The notes under the pieces: generated by a model
What the model was told of the DNA's origin: nothing
The model's database searches: none
What the model saw: the letters and a program-made list of their open reading frames with translations, nothing else
DNA from: Lactiplantibacillus modestisalitolerans
GTDB taxonomy: Bacteria; Bacillota; Bacilli; Lactobacillales; Lactobacillaceae
DNA: 64,000 bases
Assembly: GCF_005405425.1 (NCBI RefSeq)
Contig: NZ_BJEA01000008.1
Coordinates: 62,001 to 126,000 of the forward strand
Direction of reading: 5' to 3'
Position numbers and translations under genes: made by a program
Part shown: positions 45,182 to 58,318 of the stretch, piece by piece
Layout of the letters: each line of letters opens with the position of its first letter
How positions within the stretch are numbered: position 1 is the stretch's first letter

Positions 45182-45787
45182 CTAGAATGGTAAATCATCA
45201 TCCGAGATATCAATTTGGTCCCCGTTATTGGCAAACGGATCCGCCTGGTTGTTGTTGGCACTGCTTGACGGTGCACTGCTACCAGCATTGGACGTTGGGT
45301 TGCCGTTCCCGAACGGATTATTATTGTTAGCCGCTGATGATTGTTGAGGAGCTGCATTTTGGCCTTGATTACCATAGCCATTATTATTGCGATTGTTGTA
45401 ATTCGAATTACTGTTACCGTAATTGTTATTACCACCACCGTTATTAGCCTGATGACGTTCAGACTCGGCCCGGGACTCTAATAAGGCAAAGTTTTCAACG
45501 ACAACTTCTGTGACGTAAACTCGTACCCCTTGTTGGTTTTCGTAGTTCCGGGTTTGAATTCGGCCATCGATCCCAACAAGCGACCCCTTATGAGTGAAGT
45601 TCGTAAAGTTTTCAGCAGCCTTACGCCAAATGACGCAGTTGATGAAATCAGCTTCACGTTCCCCATTCTGGTTTGTGAATTGACGATTAACGGCAAGGGT
45701 GAACGTCGCGACGGCGGCACCACCATTTGTGTAACGTAATTCCGGGTCCCTTGTTAGTCGGCCAACAAGAACTGTACGGTTAATCAT
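45182..45787 (-). CDS. ssb: Single-stranded DNA-binding protein
   Basis: 201 residues. OB-fold in residues 1-105 ([35 protein letters not shown]...[28 protein letters not shown]). A long Asn/Gln/Gly/Ser-rich linker follows, ending in the acidic tip DISDDDLPF that recruits partner proteins. The linker is notably Asn-rich ([18 protein letters not shown]), long for the family. It sits between rpsF and rpsR, the usual place. Confidence 0.98.
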   Translation of the reverse strand: MINRTVLVGRLTRDPELRYTNGGAAVATFTLAVNRQFTNQNGEREADFINCVIWRKAAENFTNFTHKGSLVGIDGRIQTRNYENQQGVRVYVTEVVVENFALLESRAESERHQANNGGGNNNYGNSNSNYNNRNNNGYGNQGQNAAPQQSSAANNNNPFGNGNPTSNAGSSAPSSSANNNQADPFANNGDQIDISDDDLPF

Positions 45788-45822
45788 GCAGAAGTGCTCC
45801 TCTCTCAGTTAGTTTCGTTTAA

Positions 45823-46122
45823 TTAGTCTTCGCGTTTAACGATCATGTGACGTAAGATGTCATCGTTGATCTTTGAAAGACGATCAAATTCGTTTAATGG
45901 GGTGTCATCAGTAGTCGTTAAGTTAACGATATGATAAGTACCTTCATTGAAACCGCCGATTTCGTATGCGAAACGACGCTTTGACCAATCTTTTGAATCA
46001 ATTACTTCAGCACCGTTATCAGTTAAGATTTTGTCGAAACGATCAACTAAAGCTGTTTTAGCAGCGTCGTCGATGTCGGGACGTACGATGTAAGTAATTT
46101 CATATTTCTTTGATTCACTCAT
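45823..46122 (-). CDS. rpsF: 30S ribosomal protein bS6
   Basis: 99 residues with the bS6 pattern [50 protein letters not shown]. It forms a heterodimer with bS18 on the 30S platform. GGAGGTGC lies 7 nt before the start. The leader of about 85 nt after the promoter may hold the S6:S18 autoregulatory element known in Firmicutes, which I did not trace in detail. Confidence 0.98.
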   Translation of the reverse strand: MSESKKYEITYIVRPDIDDAAKTALVDRFDKILTDNGAEVIDSKDWSKRRFAYEIGGFNEGTYHIVNLTTTDDTPLNEFDRLSKINDDILRHMIVKRED

Positions 46123-46211
46123 GAAATTTGCACCTCCTTATGGACTTCAGGCCCTTCTTCTTGAAGAGCAAGGAAAGTAATCTAAGGCTACTTAGATACT
46201 CACGAATTATA

Positions 46212-46240
46212 AGTATAGCATCCAAGTTAGGTTGTTGCAA
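46212..46240 (-). promoter_or_regulatory. Promoter of rpsF-ssb-rpsR
   Basis: TTGCAA and TATACT are 17 nt apart on the minus strand, with a TGC extension before the -10. Confidence 0.75.
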
Positions 46241-46340
46241 GGTTTAGCTTGGCCGACGAACAAAAAGATTTTGGAATCCGTTACAACTAATAGGTTCGCC
46301 AAAAACTGATTTTTCCCGTTAATTTCCCGGGAAATAATTC

Positions 46341-46382
46341 AAAAAAATACGGCCACCCGGTAAAAATCCCGCGGTGACCGCA
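46341..46382 (-). terminator. Terminator after gyrA
   Basis: On the minus strand, GCGGTCACC...CCGG pairs imperfectly with CCGGGTGGCCGT, followed by ATTTTTTT. Confidence 0.7.
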
Positions 46383-46427
46383 ATCTTAACAAATTGGTTT
46401 AACGCAACTCATCAAGCTAGTTGTTAA

Positions 46428-49040
46428 TTATTGTTCATCTGAGTCCGTTGGATGGGCCTCACCACTCGTTGCGTCCGGTGCATCGGCCGGTGTTGCTTCC
46501 GACGCAGCCGCCGAAGTGGCATCAACCGGACCGTCTGCTAGTACCGCACTCGCTGAATCCGCCGCACTGGTTGCTGATTCAGCATCCGCGTCAGCTTCAA
46601 CTTCTGGATCAACCTTCGCCATCGTGGCTACTTTGCCACTAGCGGTTAAACGCATCAGCCGAACCCCGAGGGTTGCCCGTCCAGTTTGCGAAACCGTGCT
46701 GATATTAAAGCGAATCATGACCCCTTGGTCGGTCATCACCATGATATCTTCGGTCCCGTCAACGGTCGTTAACCCGGCAAGCGGGCCGTTCTTTTCCGTG
46801 ACGTTGGCGGTCTTGATCCCTTTACCGCCCCGACCCTTAATTGGGTATTCCGCCGCGGCAGTTTGTTTCCCGTAACCTTTTTCAGTAATGATGAAGACCT
46901 TACTGTCAGGTTTCAGGATGTCAAAGCCAATCACGAAGTCGTCATCACGTAACCGAATTCCCCGAACCCCAGTTGCGGTCCGGCCCATTGACCGAACACT
47001 GGTTTCATCGAAGCTAACGGCGTAGCCGGCGTGCGTTCCGATGATCACGTTTTGATTGCCATCGGTAATCTTAACGCCGATCAATTCGTCATCGTCCTTC
47101 AACGTAATTGCCTTGAGGCCGTTGCTCCGAATATTCGCGAATTCTTGGACGGGGGTGCGTTTAACGACCCCTTTAACCGTCGTAAAGAACAGGTACTTAT
47201 CCGAGTCGTTGGCGTCACCCTTGACGTTTACGACCGCCTGAATCTTTTCGCCGGAGTTGACTCCGAGCAAGTTAATGACCGGAATCCCCTTAGCGGTCCG
47301 CCCATACTCTGGAATCTCGTAAGCCTTCATCCGGTAAACTTTCCCGGCATTCGTGAAGAACAACAGGACGTCGTGGGTCGAGGTCGTTAACAAGTGCTCA
47401 ATGAAGTCGTCGTCATGGACGTCCATCCCTTGAATCCCGCGACCACCACGGTGCTGCGACTTAAATTCAGTCGTTGGCAGGCGTTTGATGTAGCCGTTGT
47501 GGGTCAACGTGACCGCCACTTCTTCTTCTTCGATCAAGTCTTCGTCTTCGATGCTCAGCACTTCGCCGACCATTAATTCGGTCCGACGCTTATCGCCAAA
47601 CTTACGTTGAATTTCGAGTAATTCTTCGTAAATGATTTGGTTAATGCGTTCGCGACTTGCCAAAATGGCCTTATAATCGGCGATGGCTTTCAGTAAGTCT
47701 TGATATTCACTTTCAATCTTTTCGCGTTCCAAACCGGTTAAACGAACTAACCGCATGTCCAAGATAGCTTGGGCCTGCTTATCAGATAACCCGTAGTTGT
47801 CCATTAACTGGTTTTTAGCAATTTCGCTGGTTTGCGAGTTACGAATGATTGAAATGATTTCGTCAATGTGGTCAAGTGCGATCCGCAACCCTTCCAGGAT
47901 GTGGGCGCGCGCTTGGGCCTTCTTCAAGTCAAACTGCGTCCGCCGCCGAATGACGTCTTCTTGGTGTTCCAAGTAATAGTTTAAGATCTGCTTGAGACTC
48001 AGAACCTTCGGCGCACCCTTGACGATTGCCAACATGTTGAACCCAAAGTTGGTTTGCATCAGGGTCATCTTGTACAAGTTGTTTAAAATTACTGAGGCGC
48101 TTGCGTCCCGGCGCACGTCGATCACGACGCGCATCCCTTCCCGGTCACTTTCATCGTTAATGTCCGTAATGCCTTCGATTTCCTTATCGCGGGCTAGAGA
48201 CGCAATCCGTTCAATCAGTTTAGCCTTGTTGACCATGTACGGTAATTCGGTCACGATGATCCGTTGCTTACCGTTCTTTTGTTCTTTAATGTCAACTTTA
48301 GCGCGGATAATAATGTTGCCGCGGCCGGTTTCGTAAGCTTTCCGAATCCCGGACTTACCCATCACGATCCCACCAGTTGGGAAATCAGGACCCGGCAAGA
48401 CTTCCATCAAGTCCGCCGTCGTCGCATCCGGATTATTCATCAAGAGGTGGATTGCCGAAATAACTTCGGCCAGGTTGTGGGGTGGAATGTTCGTCGTCAT
48501 CCCAACGGCAATCCCGGTCGCCCCGTTAACTAACAGGTTGGGGAACCGCGCTGGTAAGACTTCTGGTTCCCGTTCGGTGTCATCGTAGTTGGGTTGCCAA
48601 TTAACGGTGTCCTTGTTAATGTCGCGTAACATTTCAACCGCGATCTTACTCATCCGTGCTTCGGTATACCGCATTGCGGCGGCGCTATCACCATCGACCG
48701 AACCAAAGTTCCCGTGACCATCCACTAACATGTAGCGGTAACTGAAATCTTGGGCCATCCGAACCATTGATTCGTAGATGGCGGAGTCCCCGTGGGGGTG
48801 ATACTTTCCCATGACGTCCCCGACGATCCGGGCCGACTTCTTATACGGCTTTTCCGGCGTCACACCTAGTTCGCTCATCCCGTACAGGATTCGCCGGTGA
48901 ACTGGCTTTAAACCGTCCCGCACGTCCGGCAGTGCCCGGGCTACGATAACACTCATCGCGTAGCTCAGAAACGACGTCCGCATGGTTTTGGTGAGGTTCA
49001 CGTCCGTAATTCGATTATTCGATAAATCTGAATCAGCCAA
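46428..49040 (-). CDS. gyrA: DNA gyrase subunit A
   Basis: 870 residues. Winged-helix and tower domains with catalytic Tyr125 in [11 protein letters not shown], then six beta-pinwheel blades including the GyrA box QRGGRGI (here [11 protein letters not shown], near residue 530). The quinolone-determining residues Ser86 and Glu90 (GDSAIYE) are the wild-type kind. It cuts and rejoins DNA while GyrB supplies ATP-driven negative supercoiling. The last 65 residues are a Ser/Ala/Asp/Glu low-complexity acidic tail. It follows gyrB by 73 nt, with GGAGG before the ATG. Confidence 0.98.
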   Translation of the reverse strand: MADSDLSNNRITDVNLTKTMRTSFLSYAMSVIVARALPDVRDGLKPVHRRILYGMSELGVTPEKPYKKSARIVGDVMGKYHPHGDSAIYESMVRMAQDFSYRYMLVDGHGNFGSVDGDSAAAMRYTEARMSKIAVEMLRDINKDTVNWQPNYDDTEREPEVLPARFPNLLVNGATGIAVGMTTNIPPHNLAEVISAIHLLMNNPDATTADLMEVLPGPDFPTGGIVMGKSGIRKAYETGRGNIIIRAKVDIKEQKNGKQRIIVTELPYMVNKAKLIERIASLARDKEIEGITDINDESDREGMRVVIDVRRDASASVILNNLYKMTLMQTNFGFNMLAIVKGAPKVLSLKQILNYYLEHQEDVIRRRTQFDLKKAQARAHILEGLRIALDHIDEIISIIRNSQTSEIAKNQLMDNYGLSDKQAQAILDMRLVRLTGLEREKIESEYQDLLKAIADYKAILASRERINQIIYEELLEIQRKFGDKRRTELMVGEVLSIEDEDLIEEEEVAVTLTHNGYIKRLPTTEFKSQHRGGRGIQGMDVHDDDFIEHLLTTSTHDVLLFFTNAGKVYRMKAYEIPEYGRTAKGIPVINLLGVNSGEKIQAVVNVKGDANDSDKYLFFTTVKGVVKRTPVQEFANIRSNGLKAITLKDDDELIGVKITDGNQNVIIGTHAGYAVSFDETSVRSMGRTATGVRGIRLRDDDFVIGFDILKPDSKVFIITEKGYGKQTAAAEYPIKGRGGKGIKTANVTEKNGPLAGLTTVDGTEDIMVMTDQGVMIRFNISTVSQTGRATLGVRLMRLTASGKVATMAKVDPEVEADADAESATSAADSASAVLADGPVDATSAAASEATPADAPDATSGEAHPTDSDEQ

Positions 49041-49113
49041 AACTTTCGTCCTCCTTATTCCGTTCTACCAATCGGGTACGCGTACATACCCGTCGCACGC
49101 AGGTCAACTGCGC

Positions 49114-52181
<3,068 letters not shown>

Positions 52182-52415
52182 CTAATCAGTCGTTTCTTGA
52201 TTTGAGCGAATAAAAAATGACCCGTTGTCCGCAACTTCAATCGTGTCGCCCGGATAAAGTTTACGACCCCGCCGATCATCTGGTTCACCGTTGACAAGTA
52301 CGGTGGTTTCTTTTAAAAACCATTTCGCTTGGCCACCCGATCCGATGATGGCCGTTTCTTTCAGAAGCTGCCCTAACGTGATGTAGGGTGTATTGATCTC
52401 TACTGACTGTTTCAC
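52182..52415 (-). CDS. yaaA: S4-domain RNA-binding protein YaaA
   Basis: 77 residues. S4 fold: ITLGQLLKETAIIGSGGQAKWFLKETTVLVNGEPDDRRGRKLYPGDTI. It is found between dnaN and recF across Firmicutes and its molecular target is unknown (the Bacillus protein affects 50S assembly). It starts a transcript here, since dnaN has its own terminator at 52886-52926. Confidence 0.95.
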   Translation of the reverse strand: MKQSVEINTPYITLGQLLKETAIIGSGGQAKWFLKETTVLVNGEPDDRRGRKLYPGDTIEVADNGSFFIRSNQETTD

Positions 52416-52494
52416 AATGTCACCTGCCTAACTTGCTGGTCTAAGCGTTTCAAGCACCGTCCAAAGTGTCCGCGGACACTTCATAACAGCTTAT

Positions 52495-52523
52495 ATTATA
52501 CCGGTTTTTAAGTGAAAATTCAA
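52495..52523 (-). promoter_or_regulatory. Promoter of yaaA-recF-gyrB-gyrA
   Basis: TTGAAT and a consensus TATAAT, 17 nt apart on the minus strand, about 75 nt before yaaA. Confidence 0.65.
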
Positions 52524-52683
52524 TTTATAACCGCGTTCAGAGCCATTTTAAGCCGATTTAACCCATTTTAATGTCAGGGTACTTGCCTAGGGGTAAATTT
52601 GCTGAAATTCCAATAAATTAGCAAAAGCGGCGAAAGCACTCCCAAAATTAGCATGTGAATTTCGGTAATTTTCCCCTGAGTAG

Positions 52684-52775
52684 CCCCTAGCTAAGTTCAA
52701 AGCACCCGGTTTTGGAACTGGCGCCTTAGCGGATGCCACCGCCAGCGTCAATTATTCCGAACACGGCGTATCAAC
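52684..52775 (-). repeat. Family 1 structured repeat, block 4 (degenerate)
   Basis: CCTAGCTAAG, then GGCGCCTTAGCG, CAGCGTCA and TTCCGAACACG appear in family order, but the spacing and arms have decayed. The block stands upstream of yaaA, in the 540-nt gap after dnaN. Confidence 0.55.
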
Positions 52776-52885
52776 CAGCATGCGGGCATTCGCAGCGGCT
52801 AAGCACTTTATACATTTATCAAAACTTCAAAAGTTACAGCAGCCTCAAAACGTCTGGTGACACCGTTTGCAGCCGTATTAATCAT

Positions 52886-52926
52886 AAAAAACCGCCCCCG
52901 GAAATTAGCCTTTCGGGGGCGGTTAA
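52886..52926 (-). terminator. Terminator after dnaN
   Basis: AACCGCCCCCG pairs with CGGGGGCGGTT. On the minus strand TTTTTT follows. Confidence 0.9.
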
Positions 52927-52955
52927 ATGTTGATTTGTATATTTATTCAGCGAGT

Positions 52956-54095
52956 TTAAAACGTCCGCACTGGCGTAATCAACTGAATAAAGTTTTCACC
53001 TTCTTCAGTTGGAACCAACGTAAATGGTCGTAACGCCATCGTGAAGGAAATCCGGATCATGGCTTGGCCGAATGAGCGGAGCGCTTCTTTCATGTAGTCC
53101 GGGTTAAACGAAATTTCCAGTTCGTCGCCGGTCAATTCCGCTGGTTGGAGCTGTTCGGTGACTTCCCCGACATCTGGTGAGTTCCCAAAAATCGTGATGG
53201 TCTTATCACTTGGGTTCACGGAGAAGCGAACCACGTTATTGCGGCTTTCGTGTGAAAGCAAGGAAGCCCGTTCGATGGCTGCGGACAATGCGGGGGCTTC
53301 GATTTCGACGGTCGTGTTCGATTCCTTTGGAATCAAGCGCGACGTATCGGGATAGTTGCCTTCAAGTAACCGGGAATAAAACGACGTGTTACCCAGTACG
53401 AAGAGCACTTGGTTTTCGGATAACCGCATTTGAACGTCCGGGTTATCGTCACCAATCATCCGGGATAATTCAGTCAAACTTTTACCGGGGATGATCACGT
53501 CGTAGTCGGCGTTGCTGGCATCTGGTAACTGGATTTTTCGTTGGCTTAACCGGTGGGAATCGGTGGCGACCGCTAAAAATTCACCGTTGGATAAGATAAA
53601 GTGGACCCCGGTTAAAATCGGGCGACTTTCTTGCGTTGAAACGGCGATAACCGTTTGACTGATGAGTTCTTTGAAGACGTCTCCGGCCAGGGTCACCGTG
53701 TTGGTGGCATCAATTTCTGGTAAGTGCGGGTAGTTTTCCGGGTCTAAACCGTTAATAGTAAACGAAGCTGCTCCGGAAGTGATTTGGGTTTGAAAACCGT
53801 CTTGAACCGCAACCGTCATGGTATCTTCGGGTAACTTCTTTACGATTTCACTGAAGAAACGGGCGGGTAACACAACGGAGCCGGATTCGTTAACGACTAA
53901 CGTATTGTTGTCATCGTCCGCGACGATGGTCGTTTCGATAGAAATGTCGGCGTCACTCCCGGTTAAGGTAATTTCGTCGGTGGCAACGTCTAGTTTCAAT
54001 CCCGTTAGAATCGGAATCGTCGTTTTAGATGAGATGGCTCGTTGCACGTTATTTAATTCTTTGATGAATGCTGATCGGTTGATCGTGAATTTCAT
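52956..54095 (-). CDS. dnaN: DNA polymerase III beta sliding clamp
   Basis: 379 residues. Three clamp domains are visible from MKFTINRSAFIKELNNVQRAISSKTTIPILTGLKL through ESRPILTGVHF to the C-terminal LVPTEEGENFIQLITPVRTF, which ends in the PVRT(F) strand of the family. It tethers the polymerase to DNA. It follows dnaA with 173 nt carrying DnaA boxes between them. Confidence 0.98.
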   Translation of the reverse strand: MKFTINRSAFIKELNNVQRAISSKTTIPILTGLKLDVATDEITLTGSDADISIETTIVADDDNNTLVVNESGSVVLPARFFSEIVKKLPEDTMTVAVQDGFQTQITSGAASFTINGLDPENYPHLPEIDATNTVTLAGDVFKELISQTVIAVSTQESRPILTGVHFILSNGEFLAVATDSHRLSQRKIQLPDASNADYDVIIPGKSLTELSRMIGDDNPDVQMRLSENQVLFVLGNTSFYSRLLEGNYPDTSRLIPKESNTTVEIEAPALSAAIERASLLSHESRNNVVRFSVNPSDKTITIFGNSPDVGEVTEQLQPAELTGDELEISFNPDYMKEALRSFGQAMIRISFTMALRPFTLVPTEEGENFIQLITPVRTF

Positions 54096-54176
54096 AAGTG
54101 ATCCTCTCTTCGTTGGTAGCTGGTCTTTAATTAATTAAGTTCTTAAAGTTCGTAGTAATAGTAGAGCGGTGGATAT

Positions 54177-54268
54177 TGTGGAAAAGATTTCAAAAGATTG
54201 AATTACCGGAGTTTTCCACATGTGCATAAGTTGTGGAAAACTTTTAGACTTATTCAATTTTATCCACA
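54177..54268. promoter_or_regulatory. DnaA boxes between dnaA and dnaN (part of oriC)
   Basis: A perfect TTATCCACA at 54260-54268, and one-mismatch boxes TGTGGAAAA (54177-54185), TTTTCCACA (54212-54220) and TGTGGAAAA (54232-54240). Together with the cluster upstream of dnaA this forms a bipartite origin of the Bacillus type. Confidence 0.8.
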
Positions 54269-55630
54269 CTACTTTTTTAACTGGCCCTTTAAGTCGCCAA
54301 CCGCTTTTTGTAATTCGGTGTCCGTTTTAAGGGCTGCTTCGATTTTATCATAGGCGTGAATGACAGTGGTGTGATCTTTACCACCGAATTCGTTCCCAAT
54401 GCGGGGGAGCGAACTATCTGTCAGTTCCCGTGATAAGTACATCGCGATTTGACGCGGGGTCACAATCTGCTTGTTGCGTTTCTTCCCCTTTAATTCCGCC
54501 ATGGTCACGTGAAAATACTTCGCAACCTTTTCCTGAATGATTGGAATCGACACCTCGGACAACTTGCTGTTGAGGTGCAAACTCTTCAACGCGTCGGCCA
54601 CTAAACTGGTGGTGATGGGCGAGTTATTTAGCCGCGAATAGGCTTGAACGCGCGCCAAAGCGCCCTCCAGCTCACGCACGTTGGAATCAATTTGACCGGC
54701 GATGTAACTCAACGTGTCGTCGGGGATCTTGATACCTTCGAGGTCGGCCTTGTTACGCAAAATTGCGATCCGCGTTTCGAGATCCGGTGGCGTGATGTCA
54801 ACAGAAAGGCCCCACTTAAAGCGCGAAACTAAGCGGTCTTGAAGCTGGGGAATTTCGTTTGGCAAGCGGTCGGAAGTTAAAACGATTTGCTTATCATCTT
54901 CATACAACGCATTAAATGTATGGAAGAATTCTTCCTGGGTCGCTTCTTTATTCGCAAAAAATTGAATATCGTCAACGAGTAGTAAATCAACGTTGCGGTA
55001 CTCTTCGCGAAACTGTTCTTGTTGCTTGGTTTGAATTGCGTTAATCAATTCATTGGTGAAGGATTCACTCGTTACGTATTTTACGTTCCGGTTGGGATCC
55101 GTTTCTAACAATTTGTTACCGATAGCGTGCATCAGGTGGGTTTTACCCAGACCAACGCCCCCATAGAAAAACAACGGATTATACATGGTGCCGGGTTCTT
55201 CCGACACAACTAACGCGGCGGCGTGGGCCATTTGGTTACCCTTACCGATCACGAACGTATCAAATGTATATTTAGGGTTGAGTTTCGTTTCCCGCATAAA
55301 TGTGGGGGTAGTTGCGGTCGTTGATGGTTTTTCCGCAACGTTACCGGTTGCAGCTGGCGCCTTTTGGGTCAGTTGCTGACGTTCTTCTTCCGTTATCATC
55401 ACGGGCCGAATCTGCTCGTTGGTTGCCTGCATCGCAATGTCTGCGAATTTAGTGGCAAGGTTTTTCTCCCAATAGTCGCGGTGAAGATTGGTTGGGACTT
55501 CAATCGTCATCTGCGAATTATCGAGTTGGAGCGGTTTGGCCGGTTCGACAAACGTTTGAAACGTGATCTTGGACAGATCTTGTTCCATTGAGAACTTAAT
55601 GAGATTCCATAAGTCATTACGTTCCAGCAC
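54269..55630 (-). CDS. dnaA: Chromosomal replication initiator DnaA
   Basis: 453 residues. Domain I ([24 protein letters not shown]), a linker of about 40 residues, AAA+ domain with Walker [17 protein letters not shown] and Walker [17 protein letters not shown], and domain IV with [21 protein letters not shown] and [15 protein letters not shown] that binds the DnaA box. It opens the origin and loads helicase. Start ATG at 55630 follows AAGGGG. Confidence 0.99.
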   Translation of the reverse strand: MLERNDLWNLIKFSMEQDLSKITFQTFVEPAKPLQLDNSQMTIEVPTNLHRDYWEKNLATKFADIAMQATNEQIRPVMITEEERQQLTQKAPAATGNVAEKPSTTATTPTFMRETKLNPKYTFDTFVIGKGNQMAHAAALVVSEEPGTMYNPLFFYGGVGLGKTHLMHAIGNKLLETDPNRNVKYVTSESFTNELINAIQTKQQEQFREEYRNVDLLLVDDIQFFANKEATQEEFFHTFNALYEDDKQIVLTSDRLPNEIPQLQDRLVSRFKWGLSVDITPPDLETRIAILRNKADLEGIKIPDDTLSYIAGQIDSNVRELEGALARVQAYSRLNNSPITTSLVADALKSLHLNSKLSEVSIPIIQEKVAKYFHVTMAELKGKKRNKQIVTPRQIAMYLSRELTDSSLPRIGNEFGGKDHTTVIHAYDKIEAALKTDTELQKAVGDLKGQLKK

Positions 55631-55663
55631 GTGGATACCCCTTTTCTTAAAAAACGTAAGTCT

Positions 55664-55694
55664 ATTCTAGCATGAACGTATCTAGTTTTCCACA
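55664..55694 (-). promoter_or_regulatory. Promoter of dnaA with overlapping DnaA box
   Basis: Extended -10 ATGCTAGAAT (TAGAAT at 55664-55669). The DnaA box TTTTCCACA (55686-55694) covers the -35 region, consistent with self-repression by DnaA. Confidence 0.55.
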
Positions 55695-55960
55695 GGTGGA
55701 CAAATGCAAGTTGAAAGAATTCACAGGCTGTTTTTTAAAAATCCACAGCCTGTCGATAAAATTCAAAAAACGCAAACCTTTTTGAGTTATCCACAAAAAT
55801 AAGTTTAAAAGCGGCCTTGCTGTGTTAGCGCCTACGCGACTTTTCCACACGATGATTATTGCCTGTGGATAACTAAATCCACAGGGTGTCAGTTTGTCAA
55901 AAAGCCTGTGCGTAATTTGTGGAACGCCAAATCGCATTCAGAAACAATCCACAGATATAT
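55686..55960. promoter_or_regulatory. oriC: DnaA-box cluster upstream of dnaA
   Basis: Perfect boxes at 55787-55795 and, inverted, 55864-55872; TTTTCCACA at 55686-55694 and 55841-55849; several weaker xxATCCACA sites up to 55960. The surrounding sequence is AT-rich. The divergent directions of dnaA and rpmH mark it as the origin. Confidence 0.85.
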
Positions 55961-56016
55961 TCGCAAAAAATAAATATTTGCCGTTAAAAAAGTCCGGCTG
56001 AAAAAAACATTTCTGG

Positions 56017-56045
56017 TTTTCAAATGGGGCAATCTATGCTATAGT
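56017..56045 (+). promoter_or_regulatory. Promoter of rpmH
   Basis: Extended -10 TGCTATAGT (TATAGT at 56040-56045) with a weak -35 TTTTCA 17 nt upstream. Confidence 0.55.
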
Positions 56046-56135
56046 AGTCAAGAAATGCGTTTAGATATGAACTGCGTTTTTAAACTAACGACTTAATCAG
56101 ATTGATTCATGTCATTATTAAAGGGAGGTGTCACC

Positions 56136-56270
56136 ATGAAGAGAACTTACCAACCAAAGAAGCGTCATCGTCAACGTGTACATGGCTTCCGCAAACGGAT
56201 GAGCACCAGCAATGGCCGTAAAGTGTTAGCTCGTCGGCGTCAACGAGGCAGAAAAGTATTGTCTGCATAG
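56136..56270 (+). CDS. rpmH: 50S ribosomal protein bL34
   Basis: 44 residues, [18 protein letters not shown] then [26 protein letters not shown], the universal bL34 form. AAGGGAGGTG lies 7 nt before the ATG. It is a strongly basic 23S rRNA-binding protein. It opens the rpmH-rnpA-yidC-jag cluster on the plus side of the origin. Confidence 0.99.
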   Translation: MKRTYQPKKRHRQRVHGFRKRMSTSNGRKVLARRRQRGRKVLSA

Positions 56271-56295
56271 GCCACTGATAATCAGTGGCTTTTTC
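56271..56295 (+). terminator. Terminator or attenuator between rpmH and rnpA
   Basis: GCCACTGAT/ATCAGTGGC followed by TTTTTC, directly after the rpmH stop. It probably lets more rpmH than rnpA be made. Confidence 0.75.
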
Positions 56296-56381
56296 TTTAC
56301 AGTCCTAGACTCCGGTTTAGGGCTGTAAAGTTGTGTAGCAATTCGCTCAGGTGAGCTTGAGCGCACACATGGAGATGGATT

Positions 56382-56726
56382 ATGCGAAAATCATATCGGG
56401 TAAAAAAGGAAACTGAGTTCCAACAAGTTTTTGAGACCCGCAACTCGTATGCCAATCGTCAATTTGTCATTTACGTTTTGGAAAAGCCGGGGCAACCTCA
56501 TTTTCGCGTGGGTATCTCAGTCGGTAAAAAGATTGGGAACGCCGTCGCACGGAACTGGGTCAAGCGCCGGATTCGGCAATCAATCACCGAGTTAAAGCCG
56601 CAGCTTAAACAAGATGCTGACTTCCTCGTCATTGCCCGACCAACCGTTGCCGGTAAGTCGCAAGCCGAAACCAAAGCTTATCTTAGCCATGCGCTAAAGC
56701 TAGCGCACCTGCTGGACAATGATTAA
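56382..56726 (+). CDS. rnpA: Ribonuclease P protein component
   Basis: 114 residues. MRKSYRVKKETEFQQVFE and the RNR motif region GKKIGNAVARNWVKRRIRQ identify it. It binds the RNase P RNA and helps process tRNA 5' ends. ATG 8 nt after GGAG. Confidence 0.98.
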   Translation: MRKSYRVKKETEFQQVFETRNSYANRQFVIYVLEKPGQPHFRVGISVGKKIGNAVARNWVKRRIRQSITELKPQLKQDADFLVIARPTVAGKSQAETKAYLSHALKLAHLLDND

Positions 56727-56741
56727 AGTGAGGACATTCGT

Positions 56742-57575
56742 TTGAAAAAGTACAGAAAAATACTGGCAATGCTGGCCGTATTTACGATCGCACTTGTTCT
56801 GACGGGGTGTAGCAATACACCAATCACGGAGAATAGTACTGGATTTTGGGATGGCATGATCATCCTGAACTTCTCACGGGCGATTATTTGGTTAGCAAAC
56901 TTGTTTGGTCATAGCTACGGAATGGCGATCATCATCTTTACGGTGATCATCCGGATTATCATCTTACCGTTAATGGTTTTCCAGACGCGGAACATGGTTG
57001 CGATGCAAGAAATCCAACCGCAGATGAAGGCAATTCAAAAGAAGTATTCCTCACGGGATATGGAGACGCAGCAAAAGCTCCAATCGGAAATGAAGAAGCT
57101 GTACGCGCAGTACGGTGTTCACCCGATGGCCAGCATGTTGCCGCTGTTAGTTCAATTGCCAATCCTGATTGCGTTGTACCAAGCAATCTGGCGCACCCAA
57201 GTGCTGAAGAGCGGTTCGTTCTTATGGCTACAATTAGGTAGCAAGGATCCGTACTACGTGTTACCGATCTTAGCGGCGTTATTTACGTTCGCAAGTTCGT
57301 GGTTAGCGATGAAGTCGCAGCCGGAAACGAACGGGATGACGACGTCGATGACGTACTTGATGCCGGTAATCATTTTGATTACGGCGATCAACGTGCCGTC
57401 GGCCTTGTCGTTATACTGGGTAATTTCTAACGCGTTCCAAGTTGGACAAACCTTACTGTTGCAAAACCCATTCAAGATTAATCGTGAGCGGGCGGAGCGT
57501 AAGCAGAAGGAAAAGGATCGGAAGCGAGCCTTGGAAAAGGCCAGAAAGCGCGCGTTGCGCAATCATAAACGTTAA
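56742..57575 (+). CDS. yidC: Membrane protein insertase YidC/OxaA (lipoprotein form)
   Basis: 277 residues, a start 15 nt after rnpA. The lipobox LTGC (Cys23) is followed by five membrane helices. The Gram-positive pattern is seen in IIFTVIIRIIILPLM (with the conserved Arg in the groove), QPQMKAIQKKYSSRDMETQQKLQSEMKKLYAQYGVHPM and a basic C-terminal tail (KEKDRKRALEKARKRALRNHKR). It inserts membrane proteins with or without Sec. The TTG start follows AAGTGAGGA. Confidence 0.97.
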   Translation: MKKYRKILAMLAVFTIALVLTGCSNTPITENSTGFWDGMIILNFSRAIIWLANLFGHSYGMAIIIFTVIIRIIILPLMVFQTRNMVAMQEIQPQMKAIQKKYSSRDMETQQKLQSEMKKLYAQYGVHPMASMLPLLVQLPILIALYQAIWRTQVLKSGSFLWLQLGSKDPYYVLPILAALFTFASSWLAMKSQPETNGMTTSMTYLMPVIILITAINVPSALSLYWVISNAFQVGQTLLLQNPFKINRERAERKQKEKDRKRALEKARKRALRNHKR

Positions 57576-57582
57576 ATACAAG

Positions 57583-57612
57583 TGGACCTGCCGTGTGGTG
57601 GGTCTTTTTTTG
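57583..57612 (+). terminator. Terminator after yidC
   Basis: GGACC pairs with GGGTC and TTTTTTT follows. Confidence 0.6.
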
Positions 57613-57613
57613 T

Positions 57614-58100
57614 AGAGTGCGGAGGGCCAACGGTTTGACGCTGAGCACTGCCTAGACAGCGGTATGACGCGGTTTTTGCGTTGTGCCGCTGTCGTAGCAG
57701 GCGCAGGCGTCAGTTGGTCCGGAGCACGTTTCGACTATAAAGAAGGAGAAGTGCCGACGGTATTGCGGTCTTTGCAATGGCGGCTTAGCGTAGCAAGCGC
57801 AGAGGTCAGCTTGGTTTTGCACGTTTCGGCTATAAAGCAGGGGGAGCAGCGGTTTTTGCGCTGTGCCGCTGTCGTAGCAGGCGCAGGCATCAGCCGACCC
57901 GGAGCACGTTTCGGCTATAAAGAAGGGAAAGCGTCGACGGTATTGCGGTCTTTGCAATGGCGGCTTAGCGTAGCAAGCGCAGAGGTCAGCTTGGTTTCGC
58001 ACGTTTCGGCTATAAAGCAGGGGGAGCAGCGGTTTTTGCGTTGTGCCGCTGTCGTAGTAGGCGCAGGCGTCAGCCGACCCGGAACACGTTTCGGCCATAC
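57614..58100 (-). repeat. Family 1 structured repeat, block 5: 180-bp tandem array
   Basis: About 2.7 tandem copies of a 180-bp unit: positions 57661-57840, 57841-58020 and 58021-58100 align almost base for base. Each 180-bp unit holds two half-units, one with CCGCTGTCGTAG and one with GGCTTAGCGTAGC. The first hairpin uses GACAGCGG (57655-57662) and CCGCTGTC (57686-57693), a compensated version of the GCTAAGGCG/CGCCTTAGC stem of other blocks. It separates yidC from jag. The long frames crossing it on both strands are products of the repeat. Confidence 0.9.
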
Positions 58101-58278
58101 CGAAGAAATGACGATACCAATCAATACATATAAAAATCTGGTCAACAACAAACGAGAAACGATTGAGTGGCAACACGAGCAAATTTGTAATAATATTTAC
58201 CATCCAGTCAAAAACCCACCACCCCCAATTCCCCCAAAAATCCACCGAAACGGCGTCACGTTCCCCGAACGGGAATGC

Positions 58279-58284
58279 TATAAT
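58279..58284 (+). promoter_or_regulatory. Promoter -10 of jag
   Basis: TGCTATAAT: a consensus TATAAT with TGn extension, 35 nt before the start. The -35 is weak. Confidence 0.6.
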
Positions 58285-58318
58285 GGACGCAGGTATTTTT
58301 ATTGAGGAGGATACACAT

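Noticed and set aside
54508-54523. CACGTG in dnaA as a parS
   Set aside because: The left arm mismatches at four of five positions.
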